Numbered from the stretch's first letter, positions 8,807 to 18,046 are shown. The stretch: DNA of 64,000 nt from Halomonas sp. SpR8 (GCF_031010195.1 NZ_JAUAMC010000006.1:186001-250000), one strand, 5' to 3'. Program-made: numbers and translations. The notes: generated by a model not told the origin, from the sequence alone.

Positions 8807-10708
8807 ATGACATACGCTATCAATAACAACACGTCAGCCCGCAAAATTTCGTGGCCCTTTCGCCTGCGTACTCTCACCGCCGCCGTTGCTTATGCCTCTG
8901 CCCTAGGTGTTGGAGGCGTTGCACTGACAGCCCACGCCAGCGAGGTGACCTGGGACGATATTCTCAATGACCATAACACCACTGAAACGGTGCTGATGTA
9001 CGGTATGGGCGTGAAAGCCCAGCGTTACAGCCCGCTTGATCAAATTAACGCAGACAATGTAGAGATGCTGACCCCTGCATGGTCTCACTCTTTTGGCGAT
9101 GAAATGCAGCGTGGCCAGGAGTCTCAGGCGCTGATCCATGAAGGCGTTATCTATGTTACCGGCTCCTATTCACGTATTTTTGCCATTGATGCGCGTACCG
9201 GCCAGCGCCTGTGGTCATACAACCATCGACTGCCGAGCGATATTCGACCCTGCTGTGACGTCGTGAACCGCGGCGCGGCCATTTACGGTGACAAGGTGTT
9301 CTTCGGTACGCTGGATGCGGGGATTGTGGCGCTAAATAAAGATACCGGTGAAGTAGTGTGGCGCGAACGCTTTGGCGACCACCGCGCGGGCTATACCATG
9401 ACTGGCGCGCCAACGATTGTAGAAGATAGCGAAACGGGCCGCGTATTGCTGATTCATGGCTCTTCAGGGGATGAGTTCGGCATTGTGGGTAAGCTCTATG
9501 CCCGTGACCCTGATACCGGTGAAGAGATTTGGATGCGCCCCTTTGTTGAAGGCCATATGGGGCGTTTGAACGGTGAGGAGAGCACCCCAACGGGTGATGC
9601 CAGCGCGCCCTCCTGGCCCGATGACCCAGACAGCGAAACCGGCAAAGTACAAGCCTGGAGCCAAGGTGGCGGTGCGCCATGGCAGAGCGCCAGCTTCGAC
9701 CCTGACACCAATACGATTATCATTGGCGCGGGAAACCCGGCCCCCTGGAACGGGTGGGCACGTACCTCTGAAGACGGCGACCCGTCTGACTACGACAGCC
9801 TCTATACCTCTGGCCAACTGGGTATCGACCCTTCGACCGGTGAAGTGAAGTGGTTCTACCAGCACACGCCCAACGACACCTGGGACTTCTCGGGCAATAA
9901 CGAGATCGTGCTGTTCGAATACCAAGATGAAAACGGCCAAACGGTCAACGCTGGTGCCCACGCCGACCGTAATGGTTTCTTCTATGTCACCGACCGCACT
10001 AACGGCGAGCTCATCAACGCCTTCCCATTTGTCGATAACATCACCTGGGCGACCCATATCGATCTGGAAACCGGTCGCCCGGTTGAGGCTGAAGGCCAGC
10101 GCCCACCGCGTTTGGAAGAAGGACAAACCCGCTCTGAACCTGTTGAAGTGTCACCGCCGTTCTTAGGGGGTAAAAACTGGAACCCCATGGCGTATAGCGA
10201 AGACACAGGGCTGTTCTACGTGCCCGGTAACCATTGGAAAGAAGATTACTGGACCGAGGAGGTCGAGTACGTGGAAGGCGCCGCTTACTTGGGTATGGGC
10301 TTCCGTATTAAGCGTATGTACGACGACCATGTGGGTATTCTGCGCGCCATAGACCCGGTTACCGGCGAATATGCTTGGGAACATAAAGAGCCTATGCCGC
10401 TATGGGCAGGCGTGCTAGCCACCCACGGTGATTTGGTGTTTACCGGTACGGGGGATGGATACTTCAAAGCCTTCCATGCTGAAACCGGGGAAGAGCTTTG
10501 GAAGTTCCAAGTAGGCACCGGCATTATTTCACCACCGGTTACCTGGGAAATGGACGGTGAGCAGTACATCGGTGTCACCGCAGGTTATGGCGGCGCAGTT
10601 CCGCTTTGGGGTGGTGATATGGCAGAACTGACGCGACCGATTGCCCAGGGCGGCTCGTTCTGGGTCTTCAAGTTGCCATCCTTCGTTAAAGATTTGGCTA
10701 ACCGTTAA
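8807..10708 (+). CDS. PQQ-dependent alcohol dehydrogenase, ExaA/PedE type (calcium-type site)
   Basis: A 633-aa periplasmic quinoprotein dehydrogenase that oxidises an alcohol and passes electrons to a c-type cytochrome. The N-terminal signal peptide ends near TAHAS. The eight-bladed propeller repeats (for example AIDARTGQRLWSY, ALNKDTGEVVWRE) are evident. The vicinal disulfide pair Cys149-Cys150 lies in RPCCDVV. The catalytic Asp360 is in TWDFSGNN; the residue two after it is Ser362, not the Asp that marks lanthanide-dependent enzymes, so a Ca2+ cofactor is predicted. The start at 8807 puts the signal peptide near the N-terminus; an upstream ATG at 8756 is less likely. It heads an operon with a pentapeptide protein and a CXXCW protein. 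The substrate is probably ethanol or another short alcohol, which is inferred. Confidence 0.9.
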   Translation: MTYAINNNTSARKISWPFRLRTLTAAVAYASALGVGGVALTAHASEVTWDDILNDHNTTETVLMYGMGVKAQRYSPLDQINADNVEMLTPAWSHSFGDEMQRGQESQALIHEGVIYVTGSYSRIFAIDARTGQRLWSYNHRLPSDIRPCCDVVNRGAAIYGDKVFFGTLDAGIVALNKDTGEVVWRERFGDHRAGYTMTGAPTIVEDSETGRVLLIHGSSGDEFGIVGKLYARDPDTGEEIWMRPFVEGHMGRLNGEESTPTGDASAPSWPDDPDSETGKVQAWSQGGGAPWQSASFDPDTNTIIIGAGNPAPWNGWARTSEDGDPSDYDSLYTSGQLGIDPSTGEVKWFYQHTPNDTWDFSGNNEIVLFEYQDENGQTVNAGAHADRNGFFYVTDRTNGELINAFPFVDNITWATHIDLETGRPVEAEGQRPPRLEEGQTRSEPVEVSPPFLGGKNWNPMAYSEDTGLFYVPGNHWKEDYWTEEVEYVEGAAYLGMGFRIKRMYDDHVGILRAIDPVTGEYAWEHKEPMPLWAGVLATHGDLVFTGTGDGYFKAFHAETGEELWKFQVGTGIISPPVTWEMDGEQYIGVTAGYGGAVPLWGGDMAELTRPIAQGGSFWVFKLPSFVKDLANR

Positions 10709-10724
10709 GTTATTAACCCCTTTT

Positions 10725-10748
10725 GGGCGGCCTTTGCCGCCCTTTTTT
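10725..10748 (+). terminator. Rho-independent terminator after the PQQ dehydrogenase
   Basis: Stem GGGCGGC (10725-10731) pairs with GCCGCCC (10736-10742) around a 4-base loop and is followed by six T. It ends most transcripts after the dehydrogenase, leaving lower expression for the next two genes unless they have their own promoter. Confidence 0.85.
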
Positions 10749-10780
10749 GAATGAAGATAACGGTAATGGAGAGAACAATA

Positions 10781-11467
10781 ATGATAACGCGTAATACGGT
10801 GACTTTATGGCGCCGCCAAACAACGGCGATTTTTCTCTGCCTTAGCGCGATAGGCAGTGTGGTTGCCGACGATTATGTTGAAGAGTATCAACCGCCAGTG
10901 CATAACGGCTGCGAGCTGGTGCCAGGCGCCCAGTGCCCGCATATGGATTTATCCGGCGGTGACTTTGCTAACCTTGATTTGCAAGGCGCTAATTTTGCGG
11001 GCAGCAACTTAGACGGCTCGGATTTTCGCCATAGCAATCTACGCAGCGTCGATTTTGAAGGTGCATCGCTACGCAACGCTAACCTTAATCGCGCGCGTAT
11101 GCCTAACACCCACCTACGTGGTGCCGATCTTTCCCATGCCAGTTTGGTTGGGTTGGATAGCTGGAGTATTTATGCCCAGGGAGCGACGTTTGATCATGCT
11201 GACCTGACTGGGGCCAATTTGGCGTTCGCCCGACTGTCTGGCGCCAGTATGCAGGGAGCGAAGCTGATGGGCAGCAACCTGGAAATGGCCTGGATGAATA
11301 AGGTCAACCTGATAGGGGCGGATCTGCGCGATGCTAACCTGCAAGAAGTCAAAATGAACATTGCCCGTCTTAACGATGCCGATATGACCGGTGCGCGTAT
11401 CCACTACGGTAACTTCCAAATGGCCCAAATGGAGGGATGTACCGCCTGCCCGTTCGATTGGGAGTGA
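10781..11467 (+). CDS. Exported pentapeptide-repeat protein of quinoprotein locus
   Basis: A 228-aa protein with a signal peptide (IFLCLSAIGSVVA) and then about 30 tandem A(D/N)Lxx-type pentapeptides (ANLDLQGANFAGSNLDGSDF and onward), predicted to fold as a right-handed quadrilateral beta-helix. The start at 10781 is chosen because GGAGAG lies 7 bases upstream; ATGs at 10751 and 10766 lack one. Pentapeptide genes are known neighbours of PQQ alcohol dehydrogenases in pseudomonads, but their role is not established; a scaffold in the periplasm is plausible. The C-terminus has CTAC, a possible disulfide or metal pair. It lies after a terminator and 7 bases before the next gene. Confidence 0.8.
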   Translation: MITRNTVTLWRRQTTAIFLCLSAIGSVVADDYVEEYQPPVHNGCELVPGAQCPHMDLSGGDFANLDLQGANFAGSNLDGSDFRHSNLRSVDFEGASLRNANLNRARMPNTHLRGADLSHASLVGLDSWSIYAQGATFDHADLTGANLAFARLSGASMQGAKLMGSNLEMAWMNKVNLIGADLRDANLQEVKMNIARLNDADMTGARIHYGNFQMAQMEGCTACPFDWE

Positions 11468-11474
11468 TGCCATC

Positions 11475-12077
11475 ATGTCGACACAACACTCGGCGCACTC
11501 TGTGTACCGCTATATCATTTGTTTGGCGTGGATAGCTGGAATCTTTAGCGGAGTGGCGGGGGCTGAAGTGCCCGCCTCGGTGTTTAACCAACAAGGCTAT
11601 CGGTTACCGCCATTTAAAGCCCCCGTCACTGCACCGCTACCAGGGGTGACCACGTTAGATGACGATACTTTTCAAGTGTTGCTGGAATCGTCGTCGGTCA
11701 TCCTGGTGGATGTCTACGCGCTAACCTGGCATAACGGCCTTTTTCTGCAGGAGTCTCCTCACTTAACGATTCCCGGCAGTATTTGGCTACCTAACGTGGG
11801 CGCACCTGCTTTGGAAGATGAGTGGCGTGATTACTTCACGCAAACACTCGATGCGCAGCGTGAGAACGCAGAGGCAGCGCCGTTGGTGTTCTTTTGCCGC
11901 ACCGACTGCTGGCTTTCCTGGAATGCTGCCCGACGGGCTGAGGCAATGGGCTATGAAGAGCTCTATTGGTACCCCAATGGGGTGGATGGCTGGCAAGCGA
12001 GCGGTCATCCCTTGGAGGCCGTTTGCCCGCAGCTGCCCGCCCATGCTGAGCGAGCGACATGCGAGCTAGTGTGGTGA
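11475..12077 (+). CDS. PQQ-dependent catabolism-associated CXXCW motif protein (rhodanese-like)
   Basis: A 200-aa exported rhodanese-like protein. After a signal peptide (IICLAWIAGIFSGVAGA) comes a rhodanese fold with the signature CRTDCW in VFFCRTDCWLSWNAARRA, the CXXCW motif that defines a family found only with PQQ-dependent catabolism genes. The start at 11475 has GGAG 10 bases upstream; the longer frame from 11391 overlaps the pentapeptide gene heavily and is rejected. It is the last gene of the dehydrogenase operon. Function is unknown; a thiol redox or sulfur transfer task linked to the dehydrogenase or the SoxYZ-like carrier is possible. Confidence 0.85.
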   Translation: MSTQHSAHSVYRYIICLAWIAGIFSGVAGAEVPASVFNQQGYRLPPFKAPVTAPLPGVTTLDDDTFQVLLESSSVILVDVYALTWHNGLFLQESPHLTIPGSIWLPNVGAPALEDEWRDYFTQTLDAQRENAEAAPLVFFCRTDCWLSWNAARRAEAMGYEELYWYPNGVDGWQASGHPLEAVCPQLPAHAERATCELVW

Positions 12078-12373
12078 ATCACTATCAGGCTGCGGTCAAG
12101 CTCCTGATCAAGCCGCTCCAGTTGGTGCGATCTGGGACGAATATAGATATCAACATGCCTTCTCAAAGACATCTTGCTCAGGTGGGAGTGACCGTTCCGT
12201 ATACGCTTCTTTGGTATGTTCGTAACTAACTAAAATAAGTTAGTTTTAAAAGTTATTGCTCCGAAAGTCTAGTCACGATAGCTCGCTTTAAGGGCAGTCT
12301 GGTTATAGTATGTTCAAAAGAGAATATTTCATGATTGTTATCGAAAATTCATGCTGGCCCGAAGAGGAAACCT

Positions 12374-13201
12374 ATGCCCACCAGAACATTGCACTCTATC
12401 AAGGGAAGCCGAGGTGACTTGATGGTTTCCTGTTGGGCGAATGAAGCACCTTGCTATATTGCCGTTCTAGTACATGGATATGGGGAGCACCTGGGGCGCT
12501 ACCAGCATGTGGCTGATGTGTTGCATGTTAGTGGTGCCGTGGTTATCGGCCCAGACCATCAGGGGCATGGGCTCTCTCAAGGCGAACGCGTCGAGATAGC
12601 GGACTTCGACTCGGTCGTGGAAGATCTTGGGCAGGCCATTGATCATTACAAGCAACGTCACCCCGACCTCCCGGTAGTGGTCATCGGACACTCGATGGGA
12701 GGAATGATTGCGACGCGCTATACCCAGTTGCATCAGGATGAGGTGGCTGCACTAATATTATCAGGGCCTCTACTCGGTGTACGCACAGCCATTACCGGTT
12801 TGGATGATTTGGCTTCGCTCCCTGATGAGCCATTAGATACCAAGACGTTATCACGAGATCCTGATGTTGGGAGAGACTACGAAGCTGATGCTTTGGTGTG
12901 GCACGGTCCCTTCAAACGACCCACCTTGACGTCGATGAAGGCGATGCTGAATAAAATTCATGGGGGAGCTAGCCTAGGAAGCGTTCCGACCCTATGGATG
13001 CATGGGACGGAAGACAAGCTTGTGCTGCTAGAAGAAAGTCGTCCAACGCTGGAGAAAATTGCTGGTGGTGATTTTTCATGTTCCTTCATTAAAGGTGCGC
13101 GCCATGAAATATTTAATGAAACCAACAGGAACGAAGTATTAGAGGAGATGAAGCACTTTATAATCTCAAGGTTACCAAAGGTCGAAAATTCAAGGAAGTG
13201 A
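12374..13201 (+). CDS. Alpha/beta hydrolase, monoacylglycerol lipase-like
   Basis: A 275-aa cytoplasmic hydrolase_4 / serine aminopeptidase S33 family protein. The oxyanion region is VLVHGYGEHLGRY, the nucleophile elbow GHSMGG, the acid probably in HGTEDKLV and the His in ARHEIFNE. This set is typical of monoacylglycerol lipase or lysophospholipase homologues. The start at 12374 has GAGG shortly upstream. Base composition is visibly more AT-rich than the flanking PQQ genes. It stands alone, after a 296-base gap that follows the dehydrogenase operon, and is followed 114 bases on by an esterase. The natural substrate is unknown. Confidence 0.75.
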   Translation: MPTRTLHSIKGSRGDLMVSCWANEAPCYIAVLVHGYGEHLGRYQHVADVLHVSGAVVIGPDHQGHGLSQGERVEIADFDSVVEDLGQAIDHYKQRHPDLPVVVIGHSMGGMIATRYTQLHQDEVAALILSGPLLGVRTAITGLDDLASLPDEPLDTKTLSRDPDVGRDYEADALVWHGPFKRPTLTSMKAMLNKIHGGASLGSVPTLWMHGTEDKLVLLEESRPTLEKIAGGDFSCSFIKGARHEIFNETNRNEVLEEMKHFIISRLPKVENSRK

Positions 13202-13315
13202 ACGCTATAGCGATAGTGGCAATAGGGTGCTGATGTCGCAGTATGCGATTTTTATGGGCGGGATACCGACTCTGCGTGAAACATAAATCAAAAAAACTAC
13301 AAGAAGGAGTGGCAC

Positions 13316-14182
13316 ATGAAGTATGCAATCAAGATCATGATAGTAATCGGGTTAGTATCTGCTGGTGCCAATGCCAGTGAGGTTGCTCACTATGAATTTG
13401 ATTCAGAAACGCTGGGAACCCCCTATTCCTATACCCTCTATACTCCGGACGGCTTCGCTGAAAGCAACAAGCGCTATCCGGTCATGTATCTGCTGCATGG
13501 CTCTTTTGGTAACGAGAATGACTGGGCCTCCAGGGGATCGTTGCAGAAAACCGCCGATGCTTTGATCGCACAAGGCAAGATACCACCAGCACTCATAGTG
13601 ATGCCAGGCAACCAGAGCTGGTGGGTAGATGGAAACAACGAACCAGCTGCCACCGCCTTTATCGAAGATTTGCTTCCCCATATTGAGTCAACTTGGCCAG
13701 CTATCAGGGAGCGTGAGGGTCGTGTGATCGGGGGGCTTTCAGCTGGCGGGTACGGCACCATTAATTTCATCTTCCAACATCCCGATCTGTTCGTTGCAGG
13801 TGCTGCCTTGAGTCCTGCCATCTACGTCCCTCTTCCTCCAGAACACTCGTCCGCTTGGCGTCACCCCGCTTACTTGGATGAAGAAGGAAACTTCTCAGAA
13901 GAGCGCTGGAAAGAACTCAACTATCCCTCCTATATCGACGACTACATGGCTGGTGAGGAGGTTGTACCGCTCTACATCAACTCTGGCGATCATGACACCT
14001 TCGATATAGCTTACCATGCCACTGTGCTTTATCAGGCTCTCAGAGAGCATCAGCCGAACCAAGTAGAGCTGCGCATCGTTGATGGTGATCATGAATGGAA
14101 TGTATGGGAAGACACTTTGCCGGAAGCTATGGAATATGTTTTCCGCTTTGCCAGCCGCCCCCTCGGTGCGCTACCTGAGTAG
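13316..14182 (+). CDS. Exported esterase, alpha/beta hydrolase (esterase D/FrmB-like fold)
   Basis: A 288-aa protein with a signal peptide (IKIMIVIGLVSAGANAS) and an esterase fold: YLLHGSFGNENDWAS, nucleophile GLSAGG, an Asp in YINSGDHDTFD and a His in VDGDHEWNVW. It belongs to the putative esterase family that includes S-formylglutathione hydrolase-like and mycolyl-type enzymes; being exported, it should act on periplasmic or extracellular esters. AAGGAG sits 6 bases before the ATG. It differs in composition from neighbours and, with the previous gene, separates the two halves of the PQQ locus. Confidence 0.75.
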   Translation: MKYAIKIMIVIGLVSAGANASEVAHYEFDSETLGTPYSYTLYTPDGFAESNKRYPVMYLLHGSFGNENDWASRGSLQKTADALIAQGKIPPALIVMPGNQSWWVDGNNEPAATAFIEDLLPHIESTWPAIREREGRVIGGLSAGGYGTINFIFQHPDLFVAGAALSPAIYVPLPPEHSSAWRHPAYLDEEGNFSEERWKELNYPSYIDDYMAGEEVVPLYINSGDHDTFDIAYHATVLYQALREHQPNQVELRIVDGDHEWNVWEDTLPEAMEYVFRFASRPLGALPE

Positions 14183-14316
14183 ACGTTTGTCTCAAGAGAG
14201 AAGGACCTTTTTTAGTGTGATGTTGCTCAAGTACGTGTGATTAATCTGATCTGTCGGTGAGTCGGTCAAGAGCTGAAGCGGCTCAGTCCACCGGCACCAT
14301 TTTGAGACTGTTTGTG

Positions 14317-14359
14317 CACTGACATCCAGCGCTTGGACGTCCATAGATGGGTGTCAGTG
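14317..14359. repeat. Inverted repeat with nested palindrome downstream of the esterase gene
   Basis: Arm CACTGACATCCA (14317-14328) faces TGGGTGTCAGTG (14348-14359), 11 of 12 pairing, and the loop contains the palindrome TGGACGTCCA (14334-14343). No T-run follows on either strand, so it is not a clear terminator. It lies in the 244-base gap between convergent esterase and pqqE and could be a transcript end structure or the scar of a mobile element. Confidence 0.45.
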
Positions 14360-14426
14360 TTCCTTCTAGGGGGGGGCTTCTGAAATTCTCACAATGGTTA
14401 TTTTAAATAATAGTTCTTAAGTTTAG

Positions 14427-15644
14427 TTATTGCCGATAAATCAGCTCGAGTGGTTGGTGGGGCGAAGGCGTCGCTGAACCATTTTGACGTTCAGCCTGAT
14501 GTTGTAGTTGCTTTGACTGGCGGGCATTGCGGGGAATCAGGGGAGCTTGCTCCGGGGTGCTTTGGGCGTTTTCTGCGATCAGGCTCTCTAGCAACCCATG
14601 CTGGGGAGAGTGCTGGCACACGGGGTCGGTGGCGTTCATATCGCCGGTTAACAAATAAGCTTGGCAACGGCAGCCGCCATGGTCTTTATCGCGCTCGTCG
14701 CACTGCTGGCAGAGTGTTGGCATCCACTGAGTGCCGCGAAAACGGTTAAAGGCATCGCTTTGGTACCAAATGTCCTGCAGCGACATCTCTTTTACGTTGG
14801 GAAACGCCATCGGCAGTTCCCTGGCGCTATGGCAGGGCAACACGGCGCCATCCGGGGCGACGGTCATAAAAATGCTGCCCCAGCCGCCCATGCATGCTTT
14901 AGGCGCTTGTTCAAAGTAGTCCGGCACCACAAACAACAACGACATATCGCGGCCCCTTGCCGCCAGGGTTTCCCGCCAGCGGTTGGTTTCCGCCTCGGCG
15001 CGTACCAGCTGTTCCCGGGTAGGCATCAACGCTTGGCGGTTTAAAAACGCCCAGCCGTAATACTGGCAGTTGGCCAGCTCAACAGCATCCGCACCGAGTT
15101 CATCACAGAGGGCAATCAGATCGCTAATTTGATCGATATTGTGCCGATGCAGCACCACGTTCAATACCATAGGGTAGCCGGCGGCTTTGACGGCTTTTGC
15201 CATTGCCAGCTTGTTGGCGTGGGCCTTGGCTGAGCCGGCCAGCGCCTGGGCCAGTTCGGGGTCGGCAGCCTGCAGGCTAATCTGAATATGATCCAGGCCT
15301 GCTTCTGCCAGAGCGTCTACTCGCTGGGCAGTAAGACCCACGCCGGAGGTCAGCAGGTTGGTATAAAAGCCCAGCGTGCGTGCTTCGCGTACCAGCGCTT
15401 CCAGATCCTGGCGAATCAGCGGCTCGCCGCCGGAAAAGCCCAACTGAGCCGCCCCCATGGCCCGGGCCTGGCGCAGCACGCTAAACCACGCTTCGCTATC
15501 CAGCTCGTTTTGGTAGCGGGTAAAGGCCAGCGGGTTAGAGCAGTAGGCGCACTGCAGCGGGCAGCGGTAGGTGAGTTCTGCCAGCAGCCATAAGGGCGGT
15601 GAGGTCGCTTCCGTGGTTGGGTTAGCCCTGTTTTGATTAACCAC
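14427..15644 (-). CDS. pqqE: PQQ biosynthesis radical SAM protein PqqE
   Basis: A 405-aa radical SAM enzyme that forms the carbon-carbon bond between Glu and Tyr of PqqA. The SAM cluster motif CPLQCAYC has Cys28, Cys32 and Cys35; the SPASM-type region carries CMGGWGS, CHSAREL, CQQC and GGCRCQ cysteines for auxiliary clusters. The start is GTG at 15644, supported by AAGGAGG upstream, and overlaps the pqqD stop by 8 bases. A C-terminal tail rich in Gln and Pro (about 350-405) has no obvious domain. Confidence 0.95.
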   Translation of the reverse strand: MVNQNRANPTTEATSPPLWLLAELTYRCPLQCAYCSNPLAFTRYQNELDSEAWFSVLRQARAMGAAQLGFSGGEPLIRQDLEALVREARTLGFYTNLLTSGVGLTAQRVDALAEAGLDHIQISLQAADPELAQALAGSAKAHANKLAMAKAVKAAGYPMVLNVVLHRHNIDQISDLIALCDELGADAVELANCQYYGWAFLNRQALMPTREQLVRAEAETNRWRETLAARGRDMSLLFVVPDYFEQAPKACMGGWGSIFMTVAPDGAVLPCHSARELPMAFPNVKEMSLQDIWYQSDAFNRFRGTQWMPTLCQQCDERDKDHGGCRCQAYLLTGDMNATDPVCQHSPQHGLLESLIAENAQSTPEQAPLIPRNARQSKQLQHQAERQNGSATPSPHQPLELIYRQ

Positions 15645-15921
15645 AATAAACCTCCTTCAAGGACAGCCAGCCGTTGTCGCGGGCTTCATCGATAAACTGC
15701 ATGACGTCGTCTGCTAAGGTCTCTGCGCCTGGGTAGCGCCGCTGTAGGGTGGCGATAATGTCGGCGACGGATTGGTGACCATCGACCTGTTCAAGAATCG
15801 CTCCGGCAGTCGTGCTGAGCTTGACCATACCTTCGGGATAAAGAATGACGTGGCAGCCCTGAATGGCTTCCCACTGTAACCGCCAGCCGCGACGCAGTTG
15901 GTAAATGTCTTGCTGTGCCAT
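15637..15921 (-). CDS. pqqD: PQQ biosynthesis peptide chaperone PqqD
   Basis: A 94-aa PqqD, the peptide recognition protein that presents PqqA to PqqE. The pattern [12 protein letters not shown], then [20 protein letters not shown] and the C-terminal helix region fits the family. The start at 15921 is preferred over 15945 because it follows GGGGA and gives the usual length. It lies between pqqC and pqqE and its stop overlaps the GTG of pqqE. Confidence 0.93.
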   Translation of the reverse strand: MAQQDIYQLRRGWRLQWEAIQGCHVILYPEGMVKLSTTAGAILEQVDGHQSVADIIATLQRRYPGAETLADDVMQFIDEARDNGWLSLKEVYCG

Positions 15922-15952
15922 GTTGAATTCCCCAACGCTAATCAATCAAGGT

Positions 15953-16741
15953 CTAGTAAAGTGAGTGCTCAAGCCCACGGTGATACACCGCTTCACGGGT
16001 AACGGTGTGGTAAGGCGGACGGCCTAACTGATAGGCCATGGTCATGGCATCCAACATGCTCCACAGCACATCGAGCTTAAATTGCAGGATATTCAGCGCA
16101 CGTTGCTGCAGCGCCACCGTCGTACACACGCTTAAGGCGATTTCCAGGCCGTGCTCGACGTCTCGGCGGGCTTCGCTGAGGCGTTTGCGAAAGTAGCGAT
16201 AGCCCTGCTCGTTAATCCACGGGTAGTGTTGGGGCCAAGTATCCAGGCGGTTTTGGTGGGCAAGCGGCGCAAACAGCTCGGTAAGCGATGAGATTGCGGC
16301 CTCCTGCCAGGGCGCGCGGGCGACAAAGTGGCGGTAGGCATCGACTGCAAAGCGCACGCCGGGTAACACGCGCTCCTGGGAAAGCAGCGTATGACGGTGT
16401 AATCCCACGGCTTCACCAAGGGCCAGCCAGGCTTCAATCCCGCCCTCATCGCCAGCGTGGCCGTCGTGGTCTAGCAGGCGCTGCACCCATCGCCTGCGGG
16501 TGGCTGCATCGGGGCAGTTGGCCAGTAGCGCGGCGTCTTTTTGGGGAATCATCAGCTGGTAGTAAAAGCGGTTAGCCACCCAGCCCTGCAATTGTTCTCG
16601 GCTAAGTTCGCCGTTGGCCATCGCCTGCTGAAAAGGGTGGTTAAGGTGGTAGTACTGCCCTTTATTCATCAGCGCTTCACGGAACGCCTCCCGATTGAGC
16701 GGGGTGTCAGAAGCGCAGGGCGTTATCGCTGTTAGCGCCAT
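15953..16741 (-). CDS. pqqC: Pyrroloquinoline-quinone synthase PqqC
   Basis: A 262-aa cofactor-independent oxidase that performs the final ring closure and eight-electron oxidation to PQQ. Family features include [20 protein letters not shown], the long helical middle and [18 protein letters not shown] at the C-terminus. The start at 16741 follows AGGAG; a longer frame from 16792 is unlikely. It is the third gene after the pqqA hairpin. Confidence 0.95.
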   Translation of the reverse strand: MALTAITPCASDTPLNREAFREALMNKGQYYHLNHPFQQAMANGELSREQLQGWVANRFYYQLMIPQKDAALLANCPDAATRRRWVQRLLDHDGHAGDEGGIEAWLALGEAVGLHRHTLLSQERVLPGVRFAVDAYRHFVARAPWQEAAISSLTELFAPLAHQNRLDTWPQHYPWINEQGYRYFRKRLSEARRDVEHGLEIALSVCTTVALQQRALNILQFKLDVLWSMLDAMTMAYQLGRPPYHTVTREAVYHRGLEHSLY

Positions 16742-16810
16742 GATCAATCTCCTAATCGTTATTGTGGCTAAGCACAGGTTCTGTGAACACAAGTGCTATT
16801 GGCGATAGGG

Positions 16811-17734
16811 CTATAGCGTGAGTTTCATACCGTCGTAAGCTGTTTCGATGCCTGCGTCCTGGAGTGTTTTTGCCGCCTCGCTGGTGCGGTCTAAGATCGG
16901 GTTGGTGTTATTGATATGAATCAAAATGCGCCGCGTGCTGCTGGGTAGCTCGTTCAGTAGCTCACGCATACCGCCGCTGCCATTGAGCGCGAGGTGCCCC
17001 ATCTGTCGGCCTGTCGAGGTGCCAACGCCTAATGCCTGCATTTCATCGTCTTCCCACAGGGTGCCGTCCACCATCACCACATCGGCGGCATGTAAGAAGC
17101 GCATGGCCAGTGGTGTGGGGTTGCCAAGCCCCGGGGCGTAACACAGCGACTGACTGCTGCGGCGGTCGACAATATACAGTCCTAAATTATCGCCACAGGA
17201 AGGCGCACCGCGACGTGGCGAGTAGGGCGGGGCATTGCTGTGTAGCGCAAAGGCGGTGATCGCTATATCCGGCAGGAAGGGAATCGAAAACTCGACAACC
17301 TCCTGATGATCTTCCAAACCAATTGGCTGCCAGCGCAGTCCGCCCCAGTGCTCCAACATCGGGAACAGTGGAAACCCAGTAGATAAATCGTTATGTACAT
17401 TGGGCGTGCACCATACATCCAGCGGGCAGCCCTCTCTTAGGGAAAGTAGCCCGGTGACGTGGTCGATCTGGGCATCCACCAGCAGCACGCCACGAATACC
17501 GCTGCCACGCAGTTCGTTAGGCCATAATTCCGGGTTGGCGTTGAGCTGGGCGCGAATGTCAGGGGAGGCGTTGCATAGCAGCCACTGTTTTCCATCAACG
17601 CTTAACGCAATGGAGGACTGAGTGCGTGGTTGATGGTCGCCGCTGCCTTGGCGAGCATGGAAGCAGTTCGGGCAGTTGCAATTCCACTGAGGAAAACCGC
17701 CACCTGCGGCAGCCCCAAGAACTATAACCTGCAT
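16811..17734 (-). CDS. pqqB: PQQ biosynthesis protein PqqB (metallo-beta-lactamase fold)
   Basis: A 307-aa PqqB with the invariant N-terminus VIVLGAAAGGGFPQWNC and a CNCPNC cysteine set, followed by a metallo-beta-lactamase fold (DHVTGLLSLREG). In PQQ synthesis it acts as an iron-dependent oxygenase that hydroxylates the Glu-Tyr intermediate. Separated from pqqA by 79 bases that hold a perfect 13-bp hairpin, and by 69 bases from pqqC. Confidence 0.95.
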   Translation of the reverse strand: MQVIVLGAAAGGGFPQWNCNCPNCFHARQGSGDHQPRTQSSIALSVDGKQWLLCNASPDIRAQLNANPELWPNELRGSGIRGVLLVDAQIDHVTGLLSLREGCPLDVWCTPNVHNDLSTGFPLFPMLEHWGGLRWQPIGLEDHQEVVEFSIPFLPDIAITAFALHSNAPPYSPRRGAPSCGDNLGLYIVDRRSSQSLCYAPGLGNPTPLAMRFLHAADVVMVDGTLWEDDEMQALGVGTSTGRQMGHLALNGSGGMRELLNELPSSTRRILIHINNTNPILDRTSEAAKTLQDAGIETAYDGMKLTL

Positions 17735-17766
17735 AGGCTGGCCTCTTAAGTCGGTGCTGCAATGAA

Positions 17767-17808
17767 AGCCCCTACCTGCTATAAACCTAATAAAGGCAGG
17801 TAGGGGCT
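17767..17808 (-). terminator. Hairpin between pqqA and pqqB (attenuator or mRNA stabiliser)
   Basis: Perfect 13-bp inverted repeat: AGCCCCTACCTGC at 17767-17779 and GCAGGTAGGGGCT at 17796-17808, with a 16-base loop. On the minus strand it follows the pqqA stop by only 5 bases. The following bases read TTTCATT, a weak U tract, so partial termination or 3-prime end protection of a short pqqA transcript is expected; pqqA message is needed in excess because its product is consumed. Confidence 0.7.
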
Positions 17809-17813
17809 GCGTC

Positions 17814-17885
17814 TTAGCGGGTAGAGATATACAGTGTCACTTCAAAACCAAGGCGCATATCTTGATATGTCGGTTTCGTCCACAT
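17814..17885 (-). CDS. pqqA: PQQ precursor peptide PqqA
   Basis: A 23-aa gene that I found by reading the minus strand upstream of pqqB. It starts MWTKPTYQDMRLG and contains Glu15-Val-Thr-Leu-Tyr19, the conserved ExxxY unit whose Glu and Tyr become PQQ. The ribosome site AGGAGA lies about 8 bases ahead of the ATG. It heads pqqABCDE. Confidence 0.95.
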   Translation of the reverse strand: MWTKPTYQDMRLGFEVTLYISTR

Positions 17886-17928
17886 AAAAAACTCTCCTGC
17901 GTTGTTAAGCATGTTGTCGTGAGTGGTG

Positions 17929-17946
17929 TTGCAACTGTCGTTGCAA
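17929..17946. promoter_or_regulatory. Perfect inverted repeat in the pqqA leader
   Basis: TTGCAAC (17929-17935) and GTTGCAA (17940-17946) flank a 4-base spacer, 44 bases before the pqqA start. It could be an operator or an RNA hairpin in the leader. Its meaning is unknown. Confidence 0.5.
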
Positions 17947-18046
17947 GTGTTACTACCTCTGTTGGTGCGGGTACTATCAGCGGTTAAGCGTTATTGCCAT
18001 ACCCGCTTCTTCAGTTAAGCACAGGTAAAGCCAACTGCCTGCGGTA

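Noticed and set aside
14183-14426. Insertion sequence remnant
   Set aside because: There is an inverted repeat but no transposase fragment or target duplication that I could recognise.
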